Notes: generated by a model from the sequence alone, not told the origin. Shown: positions 1 through 7,242, counted from the first letter of the stretch. The stretch is DNA of 32,512 nucleotides from Ruminococcus flavefaciens (GCF_900108555.1 NZ_FNWV01000017.1:9551-42062), one strand, 5' to 3'. Program-made: numbers and translations.

Positions 1-1005
1 AGGCATACCCATTGGAGGACCACCTGCACCCATAGGAGCACTTGCAGCAGGAGCACCTGCATCTGCCTGTAGACCTTCCTTGGACTGATCGGGACGTGTA
101 GCAATTGTCTTAGCCTGTGGCCAGTTAACGATATCAAGAAGATTTCCGTCGTAGGACTCTGACATATAGCCCTTTACTACTCTTTCGAGGAAATCTGTTG
201 TTCTTGTTCTGTCGATAAGCTTGATTGAGAAGTGCTTGTTGCCTGTCTCTTCTGCAAGTTCTCTGTAATAGTGAACGTCCTCGGGACGAATGAACTCAGC
301 TGTAAGGATAGCAGCAGGGTGAGTTACTTTCTTGTATGCACAGTTGACAAGTGAGTAGTCCATTGAGAACAGCTCGGGGTCTGAGTGACCTACGAAGCAG
401 CCGTGTGCAAGACGGAAAGGACATTCTCTGAGGCAGAGATTGTTAGCTATTACACGGAGGTGAAGGTCAGTATCCTTGTACTGTGTGAGCACCTTTCTGA
501 GAAGATCGAACTTTCTGTTGAAGCCGTGATCGAGAGTGATCTCATCAACGCCCCAGTTTCTCCAGTATTCGATATGCTGTATAGTTGTAGGATAAGCATA
601 AAGACCAAGTGTTACGAAAACGTCCTTGAACTCTCTCTTTACATACTTTATAAGGATAGGCGAATTAAGAGTAAATGCTCTTATGCCAAGATCGTACATC
701 TGGTGGATAAAATCACGTATCTGCTTGCCCACTACAGGATCGATCTCGTTCTGATCCATTGAAAGCGGGTTGATAAGATAGTTGAATGTGATGTCGCGCT
801 TCTTACATTCCTTGACATAATCAGCAAGCTGATCGAGTGTGAAGTCAGGTATAATAGAAGCTGTACGTCCGCCCGGAAGTCCGTCGAATTTGAGCTTTCC
901 GAAGAAGCTTGTTATAGCGTGCTTCTTGTCGTACTCATCAACAAAGTCAAAAAGCTTGTAATCAAAATTACAGCCAAGATCAAATGAAATTGAGTCTTGA
1001 TTCAT
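1..1005 (-). CDS. U32-peptidase-like TIM-barrel protein, C-terminus cut by window edge
   Basis: The frame is open from an ATG at 1005 down to base 1, giving 335 visible residues that start MNQDSISFDLGCNF. A good ribosome binding site (AGGGAG on the minus strand near 1015-1020) sets the start. The sequence resembles U32-peptidase/UbiU-like barrels: an N-terminal TIM-barrel-like part, then NNLCLRECPF and HGCF, with four cysteines (C191, C195, C203, C222) in the region where U32 relatives bind a [4Fe-4S] cluster. The visible C-terminal end turns into an Ala/Pro/Gly/Met-rich tail, so the real stop is probably close. Substrate and reaction are unknown; U32 members include collagenase-like proteins and hydroxylation or tRNA-modification factors. 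A consensus promoter lies at 1168-1196. The family assignment rests on motif memory and is moderate; the reading frame itself is secure. Confidence 0.6.
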   Translation of the reverse strand, partial: MNQDSISFDLGCNFDYKLFDFVDEYDKKHAITSFFGKLKFDGLPGGRTASIIPDFTLDQLADYVKECKKRDITFNYLINPLSMDQNEIDPVVGKQIRDFIHQMYDLGIRAFTLNSPILIKYVKREFKDVFVTLGLYAYPTTIQHIEYWRNWGVDEITLDHGFNRKFDLLRKVLTQYKDTDLHLRVIANNLCLRECPFRLAHGCFVGHSDPELFSMDYSLVNCAYKKVTHPAAILTAEFIRPEDVHYYRELAEETGNKHFSIKLIDRTRTTDFLERVVKGYMSESYDGNLLDIVNWPQAKTIATRPDQSKEGLQADAGAPAASAPMGAGGPPMGMP

Positions 1006-1167
1006 GTTACACATCTCCCTAAAATTAAGTAAGGACATAATACATATAGTCGCGTTTGATTGTCAGTACACGCTTAAAAAGCGAGGATACGAATATTTTT
1101 ATATGATCGTTATGTATGTCGAGCCGCGGAGCATAGTGTTGTTTTTCCGCAATAGTCCCATATTAAA

Positions 1168-1196
1168 ATTATATCATTTCTTAACATGGCTGTCAA
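1168..1196 (-). promoter_or_regulatory. Consensus sigma-A promoter of the U32-like gene
   Basis: On the minus strand a perfect TTGACA (1191-1196) is followed after 17 bases by a perfect TATAAT (1168-1173). It fires leftward, about 160 bases before the ATG at 1005, which leaves a longish 5' leader. Confidence 0.7.
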
Positions 1197-1346
1197 TCAT
1201 TCTTCTGCAATTTATTGAGAGATAATTTAAGTGCAAATTTGTAAAAAATAGCCAATTTTATAGGCACTTGATAGTGAAACTATCAAAGTTGTATTGTGAA
1301 AAGCTAATAATTATAGCTTGTATTTATGTGATATGTCACCAAAAAG

Positions 1347-1358
1347 GAACATATTTTC
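1347..1358. promoter_or_regulatory. LexA (DinR)-like box, upstream copy
   Basis: GAACATATTTTC differs at one position from the Bacillus-type SOS box core GAACATATGTTC. It lies just upstream of the -35 element of the polymerase promoter. The looser match makes it less certain than the copy at 1406-1417. Confidence 0.5.
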
Positions 1359-1368
1359 TTTTTAAGCC

Positions 1369-1398
1369 TTGACAGCAGGTGACTGAGAGTGGTATAAT
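1369..1398 (+). promoter_or_regulatory. Sigma-A promoter of the polymerase/YolD-like pair
   Basis: TTGACA (1369-1374) and TATAAT (1393-1398) are both perfect and are separated by 18 bases. The expected start of transcription (about 1405) falls inside the LexA-like box at 1406-1417, the arrangement expected of a repressed SOS promoter. Confidence 0.75.
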
Positions 1399-1405
1399 AC
1401 TAAAA

Positions 1406-1417
1406 GAACAGACGTTC
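1406..1417. promoter_or_regulatory. LexA (DinR)-like operator at the transcription start
   Basis: GAAC-AGAC-GTTC has both half sites of the Gram-positive GAACNNNNGTTC SOS box intact, with A before and G after. It sits directly after the -10 element of a Y-family polymerase gene, a classic LexA target, so SOS control is well supported. Confidence 0.75.
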
Positions 1418-1432
1418 GGAGAGGAGGCGGCT

Positions 1433-2935
1433 ATGGAAAGAATATATGTTGCTATTGATCTTAAATCCTTTTATGCTTCGGTAGAATGTGCAGAGCGCGG
1501 ACTCGATCCCCTTGACACAAACCTTGTTGTTGCGGATAAGAGCCGCACCGATAAGACCATATGTCTTGCCGTATCGCCGTCCCTGAAGGCTCATGGTATC
1601 CCCGGCAGACCGAGACTTTTCGAGGTCATTGCAAAGGTGGGAGAAATAAATGATATGCGGAGAATGAGAGCTCCGCGGAAAAAATTCAGAGGCAAGTCCG
1701 AGACAGCGAGCGAGCTTGAAGCGGACTCTTCACTTGAACTTGACTATATAGTTGCCGCTCCACGAATGGCTCTGTATATCGCCTACAGTACGAGGATATA
1801 TCAGATATACCTGAAATATGTCGCTCCCGAGGACATACACGTTTACTCTATTGACGAGGTATTTATCGACGTTACCGCTTATCTTGACACCTACGGCATG
1901 ACTGCCCATGAGCTTGCCATGACTATGATAAGAGATGTGCTGAAAACCACGAAGATAACCGCTACAGCAGGCATAGGAACGAATATGTACCTTTGCAAGA
2001 TAGCAATGGATATCGTTGCAAAGAAAATGCCTGCGGACAAGGACGGAGTTCGTATCGCTGAGCTGGACGAGATGTCCTACCGCCGTCTTATGTGGGAGCA
2101 TCAGCCCCTTACGGATTTCTGGCGCGTGGGCAGAGGCTATGCGGAAAGGCTGAAACACTGCGGACTTTTTACAATGGGTGATATCGCAAGATTTTCCACG
2201 TCCGAGTTCGGGGAAAGGGCACTTTATAAGATGTTCGGAGTAAATGCGGAGCTCCTCATTGACCACGCCTGGGGGTGGGAGCCATGCACTATTGCTGATG
2301 TGAAAAGCTATCGTCCCGAAACGAACAGTATAAGCTCGGGGCAGGTATTGCAGGAGGCTACGGAGTACAGTACGGCGCGGCTAATAACATGGGAAATGGC
2401 TGATATGCTGGCTCTTGAACTGCTTGGTAAGGGGCTCGTTACCGGTCAGTTGACGCTTACTATAGGCTATGATGTAAAGAATTTGCAGAACGAGGATATA
2501 AGGCGGAGCTACGAAGGCAAGGTGGTGCTTGACCATTATGGCAGGGCTGTGCCTGTTCACGCTCACGGTACCATAAATCTTGATGCGCCTGTATCGTCAT
2601 CGAAAATAATAACCGAAGCCATGATGCAGCTTTTTGACCGTATAGCGGACTTCCGCCTGCTGGTGAGAAGGATAACCGTCAATGCAAACAGGGTAGTGCC
2701 CGAGAGCTCGGTCAGGGAAGAGATAATACAGCTGGACTTTTTCTCAGACCCCGAGGAGAATGAGAAACGCCGTCAGCAGGAGCAGGCGGTACTCCGCCGC
2801 GAGAAAAATTTGCAGCTTGCCATGCTGAGAATGAAGGAGAGATACGGCAAGAACGCAGTGCTCCGCGGAAGCAATCTCTGCGACGGAGCAACTGCGATGT
2901 CGCGCAACAGACAGATAGGCGGACACAGAGCTTAA
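1433..2935 (+). CDS. Y-family (UmuC/UvrX-like) translesion DNA polymerase
   Basis: The protein is a 500-residue lesion-bypass polymerase. I start it at the ATG at 1433, preceded by GAGGAGG, rather than at an in-frame ATG 54 bases upstream that would overlap the promoter/operator and lacks a ribosome binding site. The palm carboxylate motifs are visible: VAIDLKSFYASVE at the N-terminus and YSIDEVFIDV near residue 140, which carries the catalytic Asp-Glu of Y-family enzymes. A helix-hairpin-helix-like stretch (FTMGDIARFS) and a little-finger region follow. A short basic insert (about residues 81-95, RKKFRGK) is notable. Two LexA-like boxes flank the promoter, and the next gene is a YolD-like protein, the usual partner of UvrX-type polymerases in Firmicutes. 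The role is mutagenic synthesis across damaged template during the SOS response. The C-terminus is basic and Gln-rich. Confidence 0.9.
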   Translation: MERIYVAIDLKSFYASVECAERGLDPLDTNLVVADKSRTDKTICLAVSPSLKAHGIPGRPRLFEVIAKVGEINDMRRMRAPRKKFRGKSETASELEADSSLELDYIVAAPRMALYIAYSTRIYQIYLKYVAPEDIHVYSIDEVFIDVTAYLDTYGMTAHELAMTMIRDVLKTTKITATAGIGTNMYLCKIAMDIVAKKMPADKDGVRIAELDEMSYRRLMWEHQPLTDFWRVGRGYAERLKHCGLFTMGDIARFSTSEFGERALYKMFGVNAELLIDHAWGWEPCTIADVKSYRPETNSISSGQVLQEATEYSTARLITWEMADMLALELLGKGLVTGQLTLTIGYDVKNLQNEDIRRSYEGKVVLDHYGRAVPVHAHGTINLDAPVSSSKIITEAMMQLFDRIADFRLLVRRITVNANRVVPESSVREEIIQLDFFSDPEENEKRRQQEQAVLRREKNLQLAMLRMKERYGKNAVLRGSNLCDGATAMSRNRQIGGHRA

Positions 2936-2989
2936 TTTCCAGCTTGCTCGTTCATATGGTGTGTCATTTGAAGTTTATGCGTGATTTGC

Positions 2990-3015
2990 GGAACGCCGAG
3001 GGCGGCGTTCCCTAC
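2990..3015. repeat. REP-like palindrome ending in CCTAC
   Basis: GGAACGCC (2990-2997) pairs with GGCGTTCC (3004-3011), and the unit is followed by CTAC. It shares the CCTAC end with palindromes at 3049-3070 and 10654-10676, although the stem sequence differs. It lies in the short gap after the polymerase gene. Confidence 0.5.
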
Positions 3016-3048
3016 AGCGCATTAATTTTATTTATTGCGTAAGGCTCT

Positions 3049-3070
3049 GGCGGATAATATCCGCCCCTAC
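3049..3070. repeat. REP-like palindrome, GGCGGATA type
   Basis: GGCGGATA (3049-3056) and TATCCGCC (3058-3065) form a perfect inverted repeat around one A, followed by CCTAC. Nearly the same unit occurs at 10654-10676, so this is a dispersed intergenic repeat. The heptanucleotide tract at 3072-3103 starts one base after it. Confidence 0.65.
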
Positions 3071-3071
3071 A

Positions 3072-3103
3072 ATTATGAATTATGCATTATGAATTATGAA
3101 TTA
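3072..3103. repeat. Heptanucleotide tandem repeat (ATTATGA)
   Basis: Four 7-bp units ATTATGA/ATTATGC/ATTATGA/ATTATGA start at 3072, 3079, 3086 and 3093, with a partial fifth. The tract can be read in frame with the next gene, giving a spurious N-terminal extension, which is one reason to use the later start at 3119. Confidence 0.7.
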
Positions 3104-3118
3104 CTACGAGGGGGCAGA

Positions 3119-3523
3119 ATGATGTCGGGACAGTATGATGATATAATCAATATGCCGCACCATGTTTCAACGACAAGGGCACAGATGCCGCGGCGGAACC
3201 GTGCGGCGCAGTTCGCGCCCTTTGCGGCTCTCACAGGCTATGAGGACGCTATTGACGAGTCCGCAAGACTTACCGATGCAAAAGCCGAGCTTTGCGAGGA
3301 CGAAGCAGCTGAACTGAACAAAAAAATACAGCTCCTCAGCGCACGTATCGCTTCAGAGCCTTATTGCGAGATAACCTATTTTGTTCCCGATAAGCATAAA
3401 TCGGGAGGAAAGTATATTACCGTATCTGGGAATGTGCGGTTCATAGAAGAAGTTACGCGGCAGTTAGTGCTCTGCGGCGGACTGCGCATACCTCTTGATG
3501 ATATCATAAAAATATCCTTATAA
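3119..3523 (+). CDS. YolD-like protein
   Basis: This is a 134-residue protein starting MMSGQYDDIINMPHH. The ATG at 3119 follows GAGGGGG at a good distance; a second ATG at 3122 is equally possible. A longer reading from 3035 would only translate intergenic repeats. The N-terminal block (YDDIINMPHHVS, then RRNRAAQFAPFAAL) is the hallmark of the YolD-like family, and the C-terminal half (TYFVPDKHKSGGKY, then VRFIE) looks like the family's small beta-rich domain. YolD-like proteins are typically encoded next to UvrX/DinB-type polymerases and are thought to be accessory or regulatory to them; the exact biochemistry is unknown. It is probably cotranscribed with the polymerase and hence SOS-induced. 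Its last codons overlap a possible promoter for the structured region downstream. Confidence 0.8.
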   Translation: MMSGQYDDIINMPHHVSTTRAQMPRRNRAAQFAPFAALTGYEDAIDESARLTDAKAELCEDEAAELNKKIQLLSARIASEPYCEITYFVPDKHKSGGKYITVSGNVRFIEEVTRQLVLCGGLRIPLDDIIKISL

Positions 3524-3524
3524 A
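3495..3524 (+). promoter_or_regulatory. Possible promoter for the structured RNA region
   Basis: TTGATG (3495-3500) and TATAAA (3519-3524) with an 18-base spacer overlap the end of the YolD-like gene. Predicted initiation (about 3531) coincides with the first hairpin of the non-coding region. The boxes are imperfect, so this is tentative. Confidence 0.35.
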
Positions 3525-3528
3525 GAGC

Positions 3529-4430
3529 AACAGCCCTATCTCCGCCTAAGAGATAAGACTGTTCTGATCTGCCCTCTTACAAAAGGATCGGATAGCAAAG
3601 GAATTACTTACAATATATCACAAAGACCGCCTATAGTCTTTGTAAAAATTCGTTTGTACGATCTCTGCGTGATACTGCGTATGCCCCCGAGCTTCGCGCT
3701 ATCCTGTCGAATTATCGGGGAACAGCAAACCCGAATGCAGGTCAGGGGAGTATAGTGCAGAGTCTCCCCGCCTGCGGGTCTGTTGACTTTGTTTTGCATC
3801 GTATCGATGCACTGCCTGTCTGAAAGGGAAACAGGACTTTATACTTTGTGAACCCGCTCATTGCAACGGAATGAATTCATTTATAATGCTGTGCCTGTAA
3901 CATTATTTTTTCAGTTTATACCGCCGAGGACAAAGGTGACGGGAGAGGGACCGTCAGCCTTTGTACACGAAATGTGCCGTTTGCCTCGCCGATACAGAAG
4001 CTTTCAGAGACTTCCTTGATCTCACACAGAGAGAAGGTCAAAAGCTCCTTGATAGTCTTGAAAGTGGAAATTCAAGCGTACATACTGCTTTTGCGGTACG
4101 TACATATTTTGTCTTTCATGCAGAGTCTGCGTAAATCTGCATAGAAAGAACGAAATCGTAAAGATGTCCTCAAAGGTGCTGTGGAAATATACGCCGCATA
4201 TCGGGAACTGCGTTTGTGGGAGGGTAACAGGTTCGCCGGGCTGAATATTTCCACCGCTGCCTCAGGAGCTGCTGCAATATCGGATAGCAATGAGAGAACT
4301 GCCTGTTTTCTCTCTTTTTTTATAAGACTGTCCGTTTTGCAGAATCTGCACTGGCTTGACCGCTTCAGCTTTTGACTTGTGCGGACAAATGTGAGTGACC
4401 GCTGCTGCCTTTGACAGCAGCGATGTTCAC
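3529..4430 (+). ncRNA. Candidate large structured non-coding RNA
   Basis: No ORF with a credible start, ribosome binding site or recognisable protein covers these roughly 900 bases, yet they are clearly richer in GC than other intergenic DNA here. Hairpins visible by eye: 3529-3563 (AACAG/CTGTT around TATCTC/GAGATA), 3621-3642 (7 bp), 3685-3720 (CCCCGA/TCGGGG), 3745-3769 (GGGGAG/CTCCCC), 3795-3811 (TGCATCG/CGATGCA), 3815-3835, 3930-3964 (13 bp with a single bulge), 4057-4076 (CTTGAA/TTCAAG), 4118-4142 (ATGCAGA/TCTGCAT), 4181-4254 (10-bp GTGGAAATAT/ATATTTCCAC enclosing about 54 bases) and 4391-4430 (CGCTGCTG/CAGCAGCG with a flanking stem containing a G-U pair valid only on the + strand). Scale and ornateness recall ROOL/GOLLD-class RNAs, but I cannot assign a family. 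A decayed gene is the alternative. Confidence 0.45.
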
Positions 4431-4563
4431 TTTAGGAGCTTTCTCCAAATTTTAATATCCCTATAGCCTATTTGCTATATTATTATTATAAATAAAATGT
4501 GAATTGATAACAACCTATAAAAGAAATATTTGGTGGACAAAATGAGGGAAATATGCAAAAATT

Positions 4564-4598
4564 GCCCACACTGACCAAATATTGCGGTCGGTGTGGGC
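4564..4598. terminator. Bidirectional terminator between convergent units
   Basis: GCCCACACTGACC (4564-4576) pairs with GGTCGGTGTGGGC (4586-4598). On the minus strand it is followed by AATTTTTGC, on the plus strand by TATTTTAAAC. It ends the anti-sigma-like gene, which stops at 4603, and could also end any rightward transcript of the structured region. Confidence 0.75.
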
Positions 4599-4602
4599 TA
4601 TT

Positions 4603-6171
4603 TTAAACATTTTTTTGTAGTGATGCGTACAATTTGTCAAGAGTTGTACTGTCAACGTTGAACTCATATGTACGGTGGCCGTAATCATCAGCTATGAATA
4701 TTACTAATGTCTGATCTGCTGATATACTCACGTGTCCAAATATACAGGTATAATCATCACCTGTAGATAGCATATCATAATCAAATTCAACTTTTGTTTT
4801 GGGATAGAAGTCGTCAATTATCTGAATGATGCCTGCATTTTTGTTGCTTTTCAGAAATTCTGTCAATGGGGTACAATCCGGCGAATTTATATACTTTGAA
4901 TTGACGGAGTCATATAAGGAGTATAAATTGAAACTGTCAGGGAAGTCAATAGCATCTAAAAATTCGCCAAGATTATCAGGAACGTAATCCCAGTTAATGC
5001 CTAAGAAGGTCTCGCCGTCATCAAATTCCACCATACACAGGAAATCGGGAGAGAAATCCTTGTAAGCATATACGGTATACACGGTAAGTCGTCCAAGTGC
5101 TACGTCATATATACCACTTCTGTAAAGCTCTTCCTTGGCGTAAGAAGTATCAAAATTCTCACATCCCGCCACTGTATATGTTGTGCTGTTATAATAGAAT
5201 TTAGAGTGAGGCGGATCGGTGTGTGTTGTTGATAATACAGGTGTGGGCGTCGTAGATGTATATACAGGCTGTGCGGAAGAATGTGAAGCAGTAGTCGAAG
5301 TGGCAACAGGGGAATATGTGTATGCAGGCTGCGTGTAAACTATAGATGTCATTACAGATGTCATTGATGAATACGCAGGTCGTGTTGTATACACTGCCGT
5401 AGTCGAAGTTGCTACAGGGGAGTATGTGTATATCCTTGTAGTAGACGTTACAGGTCTTGTCTGTGCTTTTGTAGTCGTAGTAGCTACAGGAATACGTGTA
5501 GTAGTTGAAGTACGTCTTGTTGTGGTAGATGTTCGACGTGTAGTGGTCGATGTACGTCTTGTAGTGGTCGAAGTGCGCCGCGTTGTAGTGCGTGTTGATA
5601 TTCGTGGCGTTGTAGTAGTTGTGCGGACATCAGAACGCAGTGTGGTCAATACAGGTGACTGATGATGTGAAGTTGTAAGGTTCTGATGAGACGAATTATT
5701 GGAAGAAGTAATTTCAATGCTTGAAGCAGTTGTCCTTACATTGCTTTCCGAAGTCTTACTGTCTGAACGTGATGTCGTCACATTGCCTGAGCCGCTGTGA
5801 CCGTTTGCGGAGGTAGTTTTTGTACCGCTTTCTCCGCTTTGCGCAGAATTATCAGAAACAATTGCCGTAGTTTCAAGGATATCATTTGCCGCAGTAGCGA
5901 CAGTAATTTCTGTGGTAATATCCTCATCTGATGTTGTTACAGCCGTTGTTACGTTGGGTGATGGTAATGTGTAGTCTTCCTTGTGAGGAGATGGCTTGAT
6001 ATCCTTCAGCAAACCGATATTCCAGATGCCTATGCCCACAGCTATCATAATGCAGCAGCTGAGAGCAATGGTGGCATTTCTTAATATCAGAGCTTTTTTG
6101 CGTTTTTTCTCTTTCAGGTATTCTTCTCTGCGCTGAAAAACACTATTTGCTATCTCATTATAGTCTTTCAT
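4603..6171 (-). CDS. Membrane-anchored Thr-rich protein, probable anti-sigma factor
   Basis: This protein has 522 residues. I start it at the ATG at 6171 (GGAGGG eight bases upstream), not at the in-frame TTG at 6192; this start overlaps the end of the ECF sigma gene by 14 bases, showing translational coupling. Order: a charged cytoplasmic segment (1-28, EEYLKEKKRKK), one membrane helix (about 29-52), a long Ser/Thr-rich extracellular linker (about 60-320) that includes a 7-residue tandem TTTRRTS repeated about five times and three YSPVATSTT copies, then a non-repetitive C-terminal domain (about 330-522, rich in Tyr/Asp). No known enzyme motif is visible. Topology and coupling to an ECF sigma gene suggest an anti-sigma factor that senses something outside the cell, although the N-terminal part lacks a recognisable zinc-binding or RsgI-type domain that I can name. 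The sensed signal is unknown. Confidence 0.65.
   Translation of the reverse strand: MKDYNEIANSVFQRREEYLKEKKRKKALILRNATIALSCCIMIAVGIGIWNIGLLKDIKPSPHKEDYTLPSPNVTTAVTTSDEDITTEITVATAANDILETTAIVSDNSAQSGESGTKTTSANGHSGSGNVTTSRSDSKTSESNVRTTASSIEITSSNNSSHQNLTTSHHQSPVLTTLRSDVRTTTTTPRISTRTTTRRTSTTTRRTSTTTRRTSTTTRRTSTTTRIPVATTTTKAQTRPVTSTTRIYTYSPVATSTTAVYTTRPAYSSMTSVMTSIVYTQPAYTYSPVATSTTASHSSAQPVYTSTTPTPVLSTTHTDPPHSKFYYNSTTYTVAGCENFDTSYAKEELYRSGIYDVALGRLTVYTVYAYKDFSPDFLCMVEFDDGETFLGINWDYVPDNLGEFLDAIDFPDSFNLYSLYDSVNSKYINSPDCTPLTEFLKSNKNAGIIQIIDDFYPKTKVEFDYDMLSTGDDYTCIFGHVSISADQTLVIFIADDYGHRTYEFNVDSTTLDKLYASLQKNV
5500..5600 (-). repeat. 21-bp tandem repeat encoding TTTRRTS units
   Basis: Inside the Thr-rich linker gene a 21-base unit is repeated about five times with silent and missense variation, encoding successive TTTRRTS heptapeptides. 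Such tracts change copy number readily, so linker length may differ between strains. Confidence 0.65.
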
Positions 6172-6712
6172 ACTCAAAGCCCTCCTTTTCAAGCTTTGAT
6201 CTCAGCGCGAGCTTTGCTCTGTACAGGAGATTTTCTATCTGACGGTTGCTTTTGTGCATTACCTTAGCAGCCTCAGAATTGCTCAGCTCTTCAAAAAATG
6301 TCAGGTAGAGCACCTGCTTGTAATCGGAGCTGAGGGTTTCCATAGCCCTGTGGAGCGAGATCTTTTGTTCTTCCTGCAAATATTCCCTTTCGATATTCCG
6401 CTCGTCGGAAATATCATAGTATTCATCTGCGGGAGTGTCGGAAATACGCGACCTTTTGCGCAGTTCATCTATGGTGAGATTTCGTGCGATGGTATAAAGC
6501 CATGTCTTAAAGGTGCATTTTTCGGAAAATTTAGGTTTTTTGACGGATAGCTTGAAGAATGTATCTTCCATGAACTCCTCGGCAAGACTGAGAGAGCCTG
6601 TTATGCCGTTGAGATAGAGGATCAGACCGTCTTTATAGTCGCGGATCAGATCAACTAATCCGTTATCATCACCGTCAAGGTAACGGCGGTAGCTACTTGC
6701 ACCGTTATCCAT
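6158..6712 (-). CDS. ECF-type RNA polymerase sigma factor
   Basis: This is a 184-residue sigma-70-family protein. The ATG at 6712 follows AAGGGGGAG and is preferred over an ATG 33 bases further upstream that lies in a palindromic leader. Region 2 is visible at about residues 14-80 (LVDLIRDYKDGLILYLNG, then AEEFMEDTFFKL and FKTWLYTIARNLTIDELRKR), and region 4 at about 130-178 (LSSDYKQVLYLTFFEELSNSEAAKVM, then RQIENLLYRAKLALR). The length and lack of regions 1 and 3 are typical of the extracytoplasmic function group. It overlaps the downstream membrane protein gene, the usual layout of a sigma/anti-sigma pair. The target regulon cannot be read from this window; the adjacent cellulosomal gene is only a positional candidate. 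Confidence 0.88.
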   Translation of the reverse strand: MDNGASSYRRYLDGDDNGLVDLIRDYKDGLILYLNGITGSLSLAEEFMEDTFFKLSVKKPKFSEKCTFKTWLYTIARNLTIDELRKRSRISDTPADEYYDISDERNIEREYLQEEQKISLHRAMETLSSDYKQVLYLTFFEELSNSEAAKVMHKSNRQIENLLYRAKLALRSKLEKEGFEYERL

Positions 6713-6732
6713 GAGCTCCCCCTTTCCGTAGG

Positions 6733-6770
6733 AATGTCCTCTCACTACTTAGACGTCTGAGGAGGACATT
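6733..6770. promoter_or_regulatory. Palindromic leader before the sigma factor gene
   Basis: AATGTCCTC (6733-6741) and GAGGACATT (6762-6770) form a 9-bp inverted repeat, with the 8-bp palindrome AGACGTCT at 6751-6758 between them. It lies between the predicted promoter and the ribosome binding site, so it could be an RNA hairpin controlling expression or a DNA operator. Confidence 0.45.
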
Positions 6771-6837
6771 TCTCTCATATAAATTATCAATTAACAGTAT
6801 ATATCATTGGTAACACCATTTGTAAGCAGCATAGTTA

Positions 6838-6866
6838 ATGATACCACATATCGCGGAAATAGTCAA
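6838..6866 (-). promoter_or_regulatory. Candidate promoter of the sigma/anti-sigma pair
   Basis: On the minus strand TTGACT (6861-6866) and TATCAT (6838-6843) are separated by 17 bases. Each box has a single or double deviation from consensus. An additional ECF-type autoregulated promoter nearer the gene is possible but was not recognised. Confidence 0.45.
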
Positions 6867-7118
6867 GTTTTTGAGCTTTATTAACGGCCCGATCGTAACT
6901 CGGAAGCGTTATATATAATAAGATACAATGAGAATGATAAAAACCGAAAGACGCAACATTTTGTGCTTTTTCATTTTTTGCGGACTTTTTATGTTTTGTT
7001 CAGTTTTTGCTCTTTTAGTTAGTCTGATTTGTGCATAATGATGTATTGCTAATATGGAAAAATAACGTAATATCGCGGAGAATGAATGTGCGGCAGGCAG
7101 CATAAAAACGACATTTTA

Positions 7119-7146
7119 TTAAGATTACTTTAAGATTATTTTAAGA
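7119..7146 (+). promoter_or_regulatory. Three direct repeats TTAAGATTA with 11-bp period
   Basis: TTAAGATTA at 7119-7127 and 7130-7138 and TTAAGA at 7141-7146 start exactly 11 bases apart, one DNA helical turn. A TATGAT box follows at 7167-7172, so the third repeat reaches towards the -35 region of the CotH-dockerin gene. This is the geometry of OmpR/PhoB-type activator sites. No OmpR-type regulator lies in the window. Confidence 0.5.
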
Positions 7147-7242
7147 ATGGAAATATATGATACAGGTATGATGAAAATGTGAAAACGGCGTTAAGCCGCG
7201 TAATTACGAAAATATGGGAAATCACAAAATGGAGGGAATATT

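Larger units (their letters stand above)
1006..1432. other. Divergent intergenic region with two outward promoters
   Basis: This AT-rich spacer lies between the leftward U32-like gene and the rightward polymerase gene. It holds one consensus promoter for each direction and two LexA-like boxes near the right-hand promoter. No credible coding sequence was seen in it. Confidence 0.6.
6771..7242. other. AT-rich divergent intergenic region
   Basis: This spacer separates the sigma operon and the CotH-dockerin gene. It carries a candidate promoter leftward and three TTAAGATTA-type repeats plus a -10-like TATGAT rightward. I see no gene in the rest. Confidence 0.55.

Noticed and set aside
3035..3118. 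N-terminal extension of the YolD-like protein
   Set aside because: It would translate the palindrome and heptanucleotide repeat; the family N-terminus begins at the ATG at 3119, which has a good ribosome binding site.
3608..4375. Short open frames on both strands in the structured region
   Set aside because: They lack ribosome binding sites and recognisable products, and they overlap dense hairpins.
5426..5662. Val/Arg-rich open frame opposite the Thr-rich linker
   Set aside because: It is the antisense of the TTTRRTS repeat.
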